The notes: generated from the letters alone by a model not told the origin. DNA of 64,000 nt from Calliphora vicina (GCF_958450345.1 NC_088780.1:96546226-96610225); one strand, 5' to 3'. Counted from the stretch's first letter, positions 23,285 to 34,060 are shown. A program made the numbers and translations.

Positions 23285-24664
23285 CTTTTATAACATTGTG
23301 CAGCATTAGTGGTGATTGTGTGTAGCAACTAGAAATATTCAGCAACACTTATACAAAATGTTCATGGCAGCAAAGCAAATAATAACTACCTAAAGAAAGA
23401 CTATTTTTCGATTTAATTTAAATCTTGCATAATCTTTGGTACACCCTCTATATCACAATCAAACAAGCCGAAATGTCAAAACCATGTACAACCGTGATTA
23501 AATTCCATCAATCATATATCCACAGCTTTAAATACATTGTATGTTAAGCTCAAGAGTATGCTGCAAATGTTTACCAGTTTACCAACCAAATTTAATAGTT
23601 TCCCGTCGATTACAATTTCCTTACCGTATTTCACCCATAGCAACAGTATGTGAAAACAATTAACAATTTTTAATGAGAAAAACTTTGTAGAAAAAAACAA
23701 ATATTTTCTTAAAAAGACGTTAAAAATATCACAGCAATGGAACAGAAGGCGTATGAGTGTTATGAGAATAATATGAAATTAAAAATACGTATACGTACGA
23801 GTTCATGAATATAATGTAATTAAAGAATAAATCATTATAAGCTGTAAATTTAATACACCGTGACTTATGTTTGAATATTTATTTTATAATTTACAATGTT
23901 ACATTAATTATAATGAAGCCATTAATAAAATACGCCAATACGCATATGAATAAATTTTATTATTCATTTAATATTCAAGAGTTTTATGACACGGATGTAT
24001 TGTGTATAAATAAATAAATATTTATGTATGTTTGTGTATAAGAGCAATTAAATTGAAATATAAAACAGTTGCAATCATTTATTTTTTATATTTATTTAAT
24101 AGTATAAATCTTTAATTTGCAAACAAATCAACAAGTTTTATGAAAGAGTAGATTTATTGCAAGAGTAGTTGGTATAAAAATCTTACCTCATCTAAAATGG
24201 CCATAATGGTGTTTAATATGCGATTAGTTTTATAGTTTTGTTAAATTTTTAATGAAATTTTCTTAATTTAATAAACTTTATTTTAAAATTAAATCACTGC
24301 GCAAAATTTTTGATTTGTTATCTTTTAACCAAATGCGCAAAATTCTTGTAATAAACAATTAATATTTCTTTCTTTGATTTTATTAAGTAAATGATTTTTA
24401 TTAAAATTTTCCACACTACAATAATACGTTTTATTTAAAAATTTCCTTAATTCCTTTGTTCTAATTTTAAATAAGACAACCAAAGTAAATTTAAAGTAAA
24501 TTTTCCGTTTTCAGCCAAAATAAGTAAATAAATACCAAATATACAGCAATATTTGTTTTAATTAAAAATTTCCAATCGAAAATGCCAGCAATACTATGTA
24601 AAACAATAAATATTTATTCCATAAATTTGAACTGAATTTTGGATTTGCAAAATATTTAATCTTT
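23285..24664. other. AT-rich DNA, possible host 3' UTR or intron
   Basis: No transposon text recognised. If the exon at 24665-24733 is real, the part just below 24665 would be its 3' UTR: AATAAA on the minus strand at about 24612-24617 lies some 50 bases past the stop. Confidence 0.4.
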
Positions 24665-24733
24665 TTACAAGGCTACCGGAGGGTAGGTTTTGCCCGCCGC
24701 GTAATAGGTTTTTACGAGCTCGTGCAACGTATC
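24665..24733 (-). CDS. Candidate terminal coding exon of an unidentified host gene
   Basis: A 69-base G+C-rich island in otherwise very AT-rich DNA. On the minus strand it is preceded by an AG acceptor (TTCTTAAG at 24734-24741) and reads DTLHELVKTYY then AAGKTYPPVAL and a TAA stop. Most third codon positions are G or C (ACG TTG CAC GAG CTC ... GCG GCG GGC), as expected for a conserved fly gene and unlike any transposon here. A minus-strand AATAAA follows the stop by about 50 bases. The protein is not recognised. The C-terminal V-A-L could suit a class II PDZ ligand, but that is speculation. The acceptor phase and upstream exons were not found, so they may lie beyond the window or across a long intron. 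The other frames are less exon-like. It could also be a chance GC island. Confidence 0.45.
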   Translation of the reverse strand, partial: DTLHELVKTYYAAGKTYPPVAL

Positions 24734-26070
24734 CTTAAGAATTTTATAAAACTACTAAAAATGCATTCGCTGCAATTCATGTGTTCAATTTTATTTTGTT
24801 TATACAATTTAATTGAAACGAATTGCCAATTAGTTAATCTATTTAATACTTAATACGTTTATTTTATAATCTTTATCTGTTTTTTTTATATTTAGTTTGA
24901 TTTTTATCTTTATTTTCTTTGTCTTTTCATCGTAGCGTCATCAATAATGCTGCAGTTTTGCGTTGTTGTTAAAACACAAACAATATATAGCTAAATTTAT
25001 TTTAAATACTGTTTTGCTATTTTTATATTCTAGTGACGTTGTTAACTTTTTCTTTGCAAAATTACTGACACAACCATTTTTCATTGATTGCCTTAGTACA
25101 TTAATGCTAGAGGATTTTTTGTTGAAAACAATACATTTTTCAATTTTGTCACTTTTAAAATTTATTGGCTAATATATAATGTGCATCATTTTAAGGCTTT
25201 TTAATAATTTTGCAAAATTTTTGTTTTCAACAAATTGATTGATGGTTAATTTTTGTGCAATTTTTTTAACATGTCAAGAAAATTTGTATTGTTTACTCAC
25301 GTTATTAAGCAGATTTTAAGCTTACCTAAAAGAAACAAAAGAAAAATATAATTAATATAAATTAAGTAAATGTAGAGTTAATATTCTTTATAAGTTTATT
25401 TCAGCCACTGAATATCTTATAAACATTAAATTAACAATTTTTATCTTTTAAATATATTTAAATGTATTGTTGTTAGCTAAAGTGCAATTACTCAGGTTTT
25501 ACATTTACTTAAACAATTTTGACATCTTTTAAAAAGTTTTTAGCGTTTTTAACAAAATCGTCATTGTTTAAAGAAATGTTAAACATTTGTATATATTTAA
25601 CCCTTTGATGAACAAACTTAAACCTTGAAAATTAATATTTTTATTATGTAGATACGTTCATTTTGTTAAATTTTATTTCAACTCCTTATGTAAAGAAAAT
25701 GTCACTATTGTCTTTAACTATAACAATGTTTGATAAAAAACTTTTCCACATTCTTCGTTTTTTTTTATTTACTTTACTTTATCGATATAGGCCAATGTTC
25801 TGAAAATAGCTGTAGGACTTAAATTAAATACTTTGCAATATTTACTACATACCATCTGCATTACTGAGAAGTAGTCGAATAATGACTTATTTATTATCTG
25901 TTTTAAGAGATAGTTATGCTTATTTTCTAGCTACACGCAGAAATAAAATATGGTAGTACATGTTTACTGTAAAAATTTCAATATTATTACAAGCTATTTA
26001 ACAATATTATTGTCACTGTAATTATGTATTGTATATGACTGTTTTAACCATAATATGCTAAAGTTACGAT
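24734..26070. other. AT-rich DNA; possible intron of the minus-strand gene
   Basis: No further exon-like block was recognised. From about 25931 (ACACGCAGAAATAAAATATG) to 26045 the sequence resembles one half of an AT-rich MITE whose other half may lie at 33045-33150, beyond the Helitron. Confidence 0.35.
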
Positions 26071-26654
26071 TCACATGATATATAAAAGAGTAAAGTTACT
26101 GACTCATTGACTGACTGATTCATCATAGCACAGCCCAAACGGCTGAAGCTAGAATCATGAAATTTTAACTGTGGGTTCCTCCCTCCCCAAACCGATCCGA
26201 TAAGAAGGGATTTTTGGAAATTCGAACAAGGGTAAAAACGTGTAAATTCGGTAACCTTATATCTTAAAAACTAATAAAGATACAAAAAAACTTTAAATTG
26301 CATGTTACTCTACTCAAAAAATAAGCTGACAGGTGTTTCGTACTTTTTCGAAATTCGAAACTTTTAGGGGAGAAAACGGGTAAAAACTGTATTTTGGTAC
26401 TTTTTTGGCACCCTATGTATCTTTTAAACCAATAAACATAGAAACAAATTTTAAATCGTATTCTTTACTTATCAAAAAATAAAAAATATAAGTTTGGTAC
26501 TTTTTGGAAATTCGAACCCTTAAGGGATAAAAAATGTGTTTATTTTTGGTACTTTTTCATAAAATGATCTGGCAACGCTATGCCTAAATAAAGCGTGTGT
26601 TTAACTCGGCTGTCAATTTTTGTTAAATAAAAATCATTTACTTCGTCGTATAAA

Positions 26655-27256
26655 TAATTATTTTTTTTAGTAAAATTCAGTTTTTGATTGTTTTTACACA
26701 TAAACAATTATTATTTAATTTGCAAATTGATATATGCAAAAGTTTTTGTGACACGTGAAATCTACATTGTTCCTGGGCAGTACAACACTTTTTAATTGCT
26801 GAATTCAACTTTACCGCCATTTGGGTTTTTGTACACATACATACATGTTGTACATATAAAAACATTGTATTCCTGCTTGATGTGAATAATTTAAAATATA
26901 AATAATAACAGAATATAGTTTGGTTTTACACATAAACTATTATTTGTTTAAAAAACAAATTGATGCTTTGAAAAATTTTTTGTGGCGCATTTAATTTACA
27001 TTGTACCTGTTAATACAACACCTTTTATTGCTGAATTCTACTTACTGCCGCCATTGTGGGGTTTTTACACATATTTACAAAAACATAGTTTTGCTGTTTG
27101 CTGCAATTAATATAAAATATAAATAATAATAGAACGTTGTTCCATCAATTTGTGGCATTAGTATTTGCTGTTATATATTGCCATCTGGGTGCCTAATTGC
27201 TGTTGTTGTGTTGCTGTTGTTGCGTTGCTGTTGTTGATACATAATAACTTAATACT
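26655..27256 (+). promoter_or_regulatory. LINE 5' UTR with tandem ~225-bp monomers
   Basis: TTTTACACATAAAC occurs at 26692 and again at 26924. Both monomers contain CAAATTGAT, TTTGTG(A/G)C, TACAACAC, ATTGCTGAATTC and (T)ACCGCCAT or (T)GCCGCCAT, and end in AAAATATAAATAATAA. A partial third copy precedes them (from about 26645). Tandem 5' monomers act as internal promoters in some LINEs such as mouse L1. That role here is inference. A TTGCTGTTGTTG microsatellite (27199-27236) lies just before the ORF1 start. Confidence 0.6.
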
Positions 27257-28189
27257 ATGCCAAGCTCTAAAGTACAAAGTTACAAATGTGGTGTATGCCA
27301 GGATACCATTTCGAAATCGCAGTCGTGTATCCAATGTAAAATGTGCAAATTTTGGAATCATCTACCGTGCGCCAATATCTCAGACAAACATCTGGCCTTG
27401 TTTAAAGAACGACCAAATGCATTTAGTTTTACCTGCAGTACATGTTCTAAAGATGAAGATGATACTAAGACGCTTCGTGAGGAAGTTAGAGCTTTAAAAA
27501 ACAGCTTTGATGATTTCGTTAAAACTGGTAAGGATGAGATGTCAACATTTAAAGATATTATGGCACAAGTAATGAGTGACTTTAAAAATGAAGTTTCTAC
27601 ATGTATCAAAGAAATGAAGTCTGATATAATATCATGCAGTAAACTTATTAACAACATTGATTCTTCTGTAACTGCCAAATTGTCATCTTTAGAATCGGAA
27701 AACCATGTCCTACACCGAAGACTTAACCGCGCTGATGTTGTCATTAATGGACTACCTTCTGGCTTGAACGATTTAAAATCAACTATTATATCCCTTTGCT
27801 CTTTTTATAGCATTGATATTTCTGAGTTCAATTTAAACAATGTTTGCTACATGAAAAATAAAAAACTTGTATTAGTGAAATTTAATAACGTTGAGCTGCG
27901 TGATCGTCTCTTGAAAGAATATTTTAAAAGTAAATCACTTGTAGTAAAGGACATCATTAATGGTGACATTGAGAGCCGCGTTTACTTGAACGATCACTAT
28001 TCTCCTAGTGCCTCAAATTTGAACTTCCTGTGCCGAAAGCTGTTACATCAAAAGGATATCCTCAAATACAAAATTCTTAACAGTGATCACTTGAAGGCCA
28101 AAATAACGCTGCGTGATGGTAATGAAGTGTTTTACAATGTTGATGAATGCGCTAAATTATTAGATACCTCTTCTAGGGCTAAAAAATAA
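27257..28189 (+). CDS. LINE ORF1: PHD-finger, coiled-coil RNA-binding protein (310 aa)
   Basis: An uninterrupted frame. Residues 11-63 form a C4HC3 (PHD-type) zinc finger: C11/C14, C27/C30, H35/C38, C60/C63. Residues about 70-155 are rich in heptad-like charged and hydrophobic residues (LREEVRALK, FKNEVSTCIKEMK, LSSLESENHVLHRRL), likely a coiled coil for trimerisation. Residues about 158-300 start ADVVINGLP and resemble the RRM plus C-terminal domain of L1-type ORF1 proteins (NGLP; later LNDHYSPSASNL). In related elements this protein binds the LINE RNA and helps its packaging and integration. The start is the first ATG after the 5' UTR. It lies 329 bases upstream of ORF2, so ORF2 needs internal initiation or reinitiation. 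Open, so probably young. Confidence 0.85.
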   Translation: MPSSKVQSYKCGVCQDTISKSQSCIQCKMCKFWNHLPCANISDKHLALFKERPNAFSFTCSTCSKDEDDTKTLREEVRALKNSFDDFVKTGKDEMSTFKDIMAQVMSDFKNEVSTCIKEMKSDIISCSKLINNIDSSVTAKLSSLESENHVLHRRLNRADVVINGLPSGLNDLKSTIISLCSFYSIDISEFNLNNVCYMKNKKLVLVKFNNVELRDRLLKEYFKSKSLVVKDIINGDIESRVYLNDHYSPSASNLNFLCRKLLHQKDILKYKILNSDHLKAKITLRDGNEVFYNVDECAKLLDTSSRAKK

Positions 28190-28518
28190 TTATTTTATAA
28201 TTCTAATTTTCATTTTATAAGATTTAACGATTAATTTAACTTTTTGATTTCTGAATTTCGTTTATCTCGCCCCTATTTTGGCTACTTTCAAATCCTTTTT
28301 TATTCGTTAAATCTTGTTCAATGAGTTTTTTGTTCTTTATGATCTCAATTTATATGCTTTTGATAGCTGAGTATTTCTATTGAATTGTTTATTAATTATC
28401 TTATTTTTGTGATTAATGAAAATAATGTTAATATATTTTATAATCTTATTTTCTTGTTTATTAATGTATTTCTCTCATTCAAATAGCTTTTATTGGTTCC
28501 CAACTATATTTAAAATTT
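28190..28518 (+). other. LINE inter-ORF spacer
   Basis: About 329 bases of T-rich sequence with stops in all frames between ORF1 and ORF2. No structure recognised. Confidence 0.6.
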
Positions 28519-31329
28519 TTGATGTCTTTTAATAACACTAATTTAGATCCCGTTGTTAGTAGTGGTTCATATCTGGATAATAACCTGCGTACGTTTCCTA
28601 ACCAACTTAAAATTGCACACATGAATTGTCAAAGCATTAGTCCTTCGCATAATTCAACAAAGTTTGATGAATTATCTAGTATTTTGAGAGGTAAATTTCA
28701 TTTGTTTGGCATTTCTGAAACCTGGCTTAAACCAAATATTTCTGATGCCACTGTTCACATATCTGGATATAAATTAGTAAGAAATGATCGACTTCATAAT
28801 AGAGGCGGCGGTGTATGTATTTATATATCTAATGGGTTTATATACAAAACTGTTTGGAAAATTTCTTTATATGAATGTGAATCAGTTTTTATTGAGGTAA
28901 GATTTGGTGGTGTTACAACTCTCTTTGGAGTTGTTTATTTACCCCATGGAGATATCCAAGAATTTGAGAATTCTCATCATGAATTATTTTCGAAATATTC
29001 GAATATCATCATAGTAGGTGATTTCAATTGTAACCTCTTTAATATTTCTAGGGCCTACCTTTTGCGTTCTATGTGTTTGCGGTGTAATCTCTCTGTATAT
29101 CATAACTCCAAACCTACTCACTTTTCTGTTGCCCATGGTACGTCCTCATTGATAGATTTCTGGTTAACTACTGATAACTCTATGATTCAATTTTCCAATC
29201 AAATACAATGTTGTTCTATTTCTTACCATTCTATGATTTATGCTGTATTCCGTTTAAATGTCTTATGTAGAGAAGAATTTGTTGAATATAAGGATTTCAA
29301 TAATATAAATTGGGATGCTCTCATATCTCATATTTTGGATTTTGACTCGATTTCTTTCTTTAGATCAAATGATGTTGAGTTTCAGGGCTCTATTATCAAT
29401 TCTTTAGTTAACTCTCTCTACTCATTTGTACCTACGATAAGAAGAAAAGTTGCAGTTGATGATAATGTATGGTTGAAATCTAATTGTATTTTACTGGCAA
29501 CTTCTCTCAGAGATTTAGCATACTCTTCGTTTCGCTTAAATAGGACTGCTTCCGCTTGGCGTGTATACTGTAAATATCGGAATAAAGCTAAAACAGTAAT
29601 TCGTAAAGAGAAAAGAAAATACTATTGCAAATTATTTTCGGACCTTGATTCATCTGGAATGTGGAAAACTCTAAAGAAGTGTGGTATTTCTAATAATAAT
29701 GGATTGGAGTGTGACTTTAATGTTGATGATATGAATGATTATTTTGCGAACATTGCCGTTACTACCGATAATAATATTATTGATTTCAGTACATATAACA
29801 ATGCTATTGATTCTTTTTCGTTTCGTTGTATTAATCAAGATGAACTATTTGATGCAATTTGTAAGATTAAATCAACATCTGTTGGTACTGATTCTATTCC
29901 TATTCGCTTCATAAAATCTATTTATCCTCATATTTCTGATATTCTTATCCATCACGTCAATACGATCTTGACCACATCAAAATTCCCTTCCATTTGGAAG
30001 ACTGCGCGAGTCGTCCCAATTCCGAAATCTAGAACAATCCATTCACTTGATGATTTAAGACCTATATCAATTCTACCAGCTTTATCTAAAGCTGTAGAAC
30101 ACATATTAAAAGACCAGATACTGTTTTCTGTACGTGAATTTATTACTCCATCGCAATATGCTTTCCGTTTTGGTCATAACACTACCTCTCTTTTACTTGA
30201 TATGACAGATGATATTAGGCAGAATTTTAACAATAACACTGTATCTACACTTGTGTCTCTTGATTTGGCTAAGGCTTTTAACTCTATAAATTATTCTAAT
30301 ATGATACGTAAATTGAAAGATATATTTAGGTTTTCCACTACTGCTTGCAAGCTAATTTTTTCGTACCTTACATGTAGATATCAGTTTGTTGAAGTTAATG
30401 GCAACTCTTCGAATTTACTTCCCCTTAGTTCTGGTGTTCCCCAGGGCTCAGTATTGGGTCCACTTCTGTTTATCTTATATATAAATGATTTACCAATCTG
30501 TATTGATTCAAATAGTTGCAAATCTTTTTTATATGCAGATGATGTTATGCTCTTATTCAGTGGCAGTAAAAATGATTTAAATAAACACTCTTCTGATATT
30601 AATTATACTCTTAATCGTTTTTTACTTTGGTCATCTGAGAACTCCTTATCCATTAATCCATCAAAAACTAAGGCTCTAGCATTTGGAAGTAATGGTGAAG
30701 ATATAAATATTTCTATTGCTGGCTCCACTGTATTGTTTGTTGATCAGCTAAGATGTTTGGGGATTTATATTGATAATCGTTTAACATTTGCAAATCATAT
30801 CGATAATGTATCTTGTAAGATTACATATACTTTGCGTAAGCTTTATTCTGCTAGTATTTATTTACCTTTTCAAATTAGATGGCGTTTGGCACATTCACTT
30901 TTAATGTCAATAATATTATATGGTCTTGAGATTGTATCGGGAACTTTTTCTTATATAATAACAAGATTAAATAGGATTGTCAATATGATTGTTAGATATA
31001 TATTTAATCTTCGGAGGCGGGAACATATTTCTGATTATGTCAAACGTTTTCTTGGTTGCTCTTTTCTAAATTTCATTCGATATCGTAACTTATTATTTTT
31101 TTACAAAGTCATTAAATGTGGGTTACCTGCTTTACTTTGTTCTAAATTTTCATTTATACATTCTATTAGGAACCCACAGATTTTGATACCAAGGATTCAT
31201 TTGGTAATATTTGAACAGTCATTTTTAGTTAGGATTGCTAGGTATTGGAATTATTTGCCTTTAGAACTTAGGGTCTTTTCCCATTCTAATAATGCTTTTC
31301 GGCTCAAATTGATGGCATTATTTTCCTAA
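28519..31329 (+). CDS. LINE ORF2: endonuclease plus reverse transcriptase (936 aa)
   Basis: An open frame encoding the target-primed reverse transcription enzyme. The N-terminal APE-type endonuclease shows MNCQSI (35-40), ISETWL with E67, RLHNRGGG (91-98), GDFN (167-170) and SLIDFW with D213. The motif expected to read S-D-H is S-Y-H at 235-237 (codon 236 is TAC, one base from GAC), so the Asp supporting the catalytic His is lost in this copy. Reverse transcriptase follows: RVVPIPK and DLRPISILPALSK (from about 497), LDLAKAF with catalytic D582, GVPQGSVLGPLLF (639 on) and YADD (672-675, both Asp present). The C-terminus ends with a LINE-typical WNYLPLELR region. No RNase H or zinc knuckle. 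The start could also be the second Met. The frame is intact, so the element is recent, but the endonuclease change may have crippled it. Confidence 0.9.
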   Translation: MMSFNNTNLDPVVSSGSYLDNNLRTFPNQLKIAHMNCQSISPSHNSTKFDELSSILRGKFHLFGISETWLKPNISDATVHISGYKLVRNDRLHNRGGGVCIYISNGFIYKTVWKISLYECESVFIEVRFGGVTTLFGVVYLPHGDIQEFENSHHELFSKYSNIIIVGDFNCNLFNISRAYLLRSMCLRCNLSVYHNSKPTHFSVAHGTSSLIDFWLTTDNSMIQFSNQIQCCSISYHSMIYAVFRLNVLCREEFVEYKDFNNINWDALISHILDFDSISFFRSNDVEFQGSIINSLVNSLYSFVPTIRRKVAVDDNVWLKSNCILLATSLRDLAYSSFRLNRTASAWRVYCKYRNKAKTVIRKEKRKYYCKLFSDLDSSGMWKTLKKCGISNNNGLECDFNVDDMNDYFANIAVTTDNNIIDFSTYNNAIDSFSFRCINQDELFDAICKIKSTSVGTDSIPIRFIKSIYPHISDILIHHVNTILTTSKFPSIWKTARVVPIPKSRTIHSLDDLRPISILPALSKAVEHILKDQILFSVREFITPSQYAFRFGHNTTSLLLDMTDDIRQNFNNNTVSTLVSLDLAKAFNSINYSNMIRKLKDIFRFSTTACKLIFSYLTCRYQFVEVNGNSSNLLPLSSGVPQGSVLGPLLFILYINDLPICIDSNSCKSFLYADDVMLLFSGSKNDLNKHSSDINYTLNRFLLWSSENSLSINPSKTKALAFGSNGEDINISIAGSTVLFVDQLRCLGIYIDNRLTFANHIDNVSCKITYTLRKLYSASIYLPFQIRWRLAHSLLMSIILYGLEIVSGTFSYIITRLNRIVNMIVRYIFNLRRREHISDYVKRFLGCSFLNFIRYRNLLFFYKVIKCGLPALLCSKFSFIHSIRNPQILIPRIHLVIFEQSFLVRIARYWNYLPLELRVFSHSNNAFRLKLMALFS

Positions 31330-31746
31330 TAACCTTTTTGCCCATACCAAAATTTAAAATTTATATTTATTAGCTTATTAGCTTTTATATTCTTTTTATA
31401 TATTTAATTCATATTTTTTTAAAAAAAGAAAAAGAAACATATGCAATAAATCTTTTTTACAATTACTAATAATTATCTTGTTAAATTGTGTGTTTAAAGT
31501 TTTACTAAACTCATGTTTTTATTCATACCTAATCACTGCTGGGATCAGTTTCTTTCTTTTATTTCGTTAATTACCTTTTGGTTTGGGAACCAATAACTCA
31601 ATGAAGCTCATTAAAAATAGTATTAATATATACTCAATATATTTAATTTGTACATACTTATATATTTTTATTTAGGATTACTGCTTTGTAATATATATAT
31701 ATTTATTGGCCAAGAATGGCTTTTTATATTACTATGAATGAAATAA

Positions 31747-31780
<34 letters not shown>
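31330..31780 (+). other. LINE 3' UTR and poly(A) tail
   Basis: About 420 bases, then GAAATAAATA and a 32-base A run. The long pure A tail supports recent retrotransposition. Confidence 0.8.
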
Positions 31781-31783
<3 letters not shown>

Positions 31784-33044
31784 GTTTTTCTATAATTTGA
31801 CATAGACATACGAATATTTTATTATGAGCTCCCACCACGTTACAGAAATTTATTTGAATAAAATTGTACCACCTCAATGGGGCTAAAAATGGTACCAAAA
31901 AGGGGATAAAATCGGGAAAATACATTATATTTGAAATTATTAAGCCAATATTGATAATTTTTTTAACGTTGGTTCCTGGATTCATACAAAAATTAACTAA
32001 CAGGGTGTTATTTGGAACTAGAGTACCAAGGTGTATATTGGGCCAAATCCGGGTAAACAGTTTGGTACTTTTTTTAAAACGTATTTATTCTTGGGCATAT
32101 TAACACAGATTTTAATATTTTCAGACATGCCTGTAGCATAAACAATTTTGGCAAAATGGAATATTTTTAAATTTCAAACTTGAGTGGTGTTCAAGGAAGA
32201 AAAGGGAAATTGGTACTTTTCTCCTAATGGTACTTTTTTAACATTTTAAATTAATTCAGTTATCGACATTAAAAGTAGCTGATATGTAGCTGAGTGAAGT
32301 TAGTGTTAGGAATAGGGGATAATATTTAGGTACCAAAATGTGTGAACTGAACTATGGTACTTTTTTGAAATTTCTATAACAATGGACTTAGAAACATGAA
32401 ATTAAACATATATGATCCTAAGTGAGTGAGAATTCTAGGGGGAGACTTTTTGGTACTTTTTCTTTATTCGAATGGTACTTTTTGTAATTTCTTCACCAAT
32501 GAACCGAAAGCCATCAAATTAAGCTTATATGGACCCGAGTGAGTGGGAAACCACAAGTGGGGGATTTTTGGTACTTTTTATATATTCAAATGGTACTTTT
32601 TTGAATTTCCTATAATAATGGACCTAGAATTTCCAAAAAATCGAAGAATTTCAAAACCGCGTTTTCGGTTTTAAAAAATTAAAAACCGATCGGTTTCGGT
32701 TTTGTGATAATTTATTAAATATTAAGTATTATAGAAACAAAATTAGTTGATAATATAGGAAATGATATACAAATCTAAAATTCAAACTTGACGGGTTATG
32801 GTTTAGTGAATGCGAATTTAAAAGTGATAATCAATGGTACTATTTCCTTATTGCAATGGTACTTTTTGAATATTTTATATTAATAAACCTAAAAATTTAA
32901 AATTAGGAACACATTTTGCATTTTCTATAATAATGGACCCAGAAATATGAAATTAGACATTTACAATTAGATTCACAAAGTGAAACTTTATAGTACTATT
33001 TCTTTCTTCTAATTGGGGTGGCGAAGCGCACCGGGTCAGCTAGT

Positions 33045-33426
33045 ATGATTATAAAGTTTATGACAAAAATTATTATGATATATCACATATGTTGTTTTCG
33101 GCTTATTGTTATCATAATCTGAGAACAACATATTTGAGTCATCATGAACATGATTATTTTAAATATATGTCTTCCGATCAGGATGAAATTTGCACCAAAG
33201 TTAGTTCTATTAGATCAAGATCGGTTTAAAACTCTTTGTGTTAGAGGGGGTCAAAACATTTTGGCCAAGCAGGTGTTTTTTCTCATCCATGTAACTGTTT
33301 ACCTATTGTTCTTAGTAAAATGTGTCCTAAATAGTTTTGATAGCTATTTCTTCAATCATTCGAGAAAAAAAATTTTAAATTTTCCGAAATCAAAAACTTG
33401 ACTTTTACAAAATGGGTGGGCCCTTT
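33045..33426. other. AT-rich DNA, possible MITE half
   Basis: TATGATTATAAAGTTTATG and nearby CATCATGAACATG resemble an AT-rich MITE half. TATGTCTTCCGATCAGG at about 33165 recurs as ATGTCTTCCGATCGG at about 55145, so it is a dispersed repeat. Confidence 0.35.
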
Positions 33427-33740
33427 TTTCTCAAAAGAAATCTTAGATATTTTCCTTGAAGATCTTAGTCGCTCAGTGGGATGCGAGTTGGATATCTATC
33501 AAAATAAATGTTTTGTAACTCAAAACATAAAATTTTTTACTTTTTTTTTGCAAAAACAAAAACATTGTTGTCTTTTTTAAAATGGACCCTTTTTAGATTT
33601 TTTTTTGTTTGCTCAAAAGAAAGCTTAGATATTTTCCTTGAAGACCTATTTTGTCACTTAGTGCTATGCGAATGGTTTATCTATCAAAATAAATATTTTG
33701 TAACTCAAGACATACAATTTTTGACTATTTTTTGCAAAAT
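33427..33740. repeat. ~185-bp direct duplication
   Basis: CTCAAAAGAAATCTTAGATA (33431) and CTCAAAAGAAAGCTTAGATA (33613) start two similar blocks. Both run through TTTTCCTTGAAGA, TATCTATCAAAATAAAT, TTTTGTAACTCAA and end at TTTTTTGCAAAA. Overlapping open frames here are a by-product. Confidence 0.75.
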
Positions 33741-33754
33741 TGACGTCTAATTCA

Positions 33755-34060
33755 TTTTTGCCATGGAAACTGCAAGTGTGTGTACCCTTTTGTGCACCCG
33801 ATTGTGAGCAAACGCGGCAGCCATCTTGCGAAAAGTTTTCTCATAACCAAGTGATAATTGAAAATTTTAAACACTGTGAGATGCCTATGGCTTTCACAAT
33901 CTCTCGGATCTTCAATCTCCGATCGACCAACACCATATTGCGTCCAGTAAGTTCGCCATCCAAATTCTCCAATTTCTTCTCAAGTCACGAGGTAGTGTGA
34001 TATCAATTTATGTCAAACACAAACTAAATGGCGCAGCTTGTTCAAATTTTGATACTGTGA
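33755..34060 (-). pseudogene. Mariner relic, internally deleted (M3, minus strand)
   Basis: The minus strand gives pieces of mariner transposase in order: DRRLKIREIVKAIGIS (about 33880-33935), then QDGCRVCSQSGAQ from the frame that in other copies reads SARWLPRLL, joined to the sequence TTGCAGTTTCCATGGCAAAAA that normally precedes the IHELGYE..PPYSPDL block. The C-terminal part is absent. The deletion junction matches that of the copies at 5490 and 54150. Confidence 0.65.

Larger units (their letters stand above)
26568..31780 (+). mobile_element. Non-LTR retrotransposon (LINE), near-intact, ~5.2 kb
   Basis: The order is: start TCTGGCAACGC, tandem 5' UTR monomers, ORF1 (27257-28189), 329-base spacer, ORF2 (28519-31329), a 420-base 3' UTR, AAATAAATA signal and 32 A's (about 31749-31780). 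The flanks CTTTTTCATAAAATGA (26552-26567) and GTTTTTCTATAATTTGA (31784-31800) look like two diverged copies of the same Helitron sequence, fitting a target-site duplication. ORF organisation (PHD-finger ORF1; APE-type endonuclease plus reverse transcriptase, no RNase H) points to the CR1/L2/Kiri or Jockey groups; the clade needs a tree. Confidence 0.85.
26071..33044 (+). mobile_element. Helitron, split by the LINE
   Basis: The 5' end begins TCACATGATATATAAAAGAG with the GACTCATTGACTGACTGA and CAGCCCAAACGGCTGAAGC phrases that I know from insect Helitrons. The 3' end has a hairpin-forming GGTGGCGAAGCGCACC followed by GGGTCAGCTAG and then T, the canonical Helitron CTRR end. Parts remaining are 26071-26567 and 31781-33044. 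Both carry the repeated phrase TGGTACTTTTT (a dozen or so times), which confirms they belong together. No Rep/helicase coding sequence is present, so it is non-autonomous. The LINE lies between. Confidence 0.75.

Noticed and set aside
27165..27744. Frames of 110 (plus) and 128 (minus) codons
   Set aside because: Shadows of LINE ORF1, which has the zinc-finger pattern and continues for 310 codons.
31864..32103. 79-codon plus frame
   Set aside because: Inside the Helitron 3' part; AT-driven with no domain.
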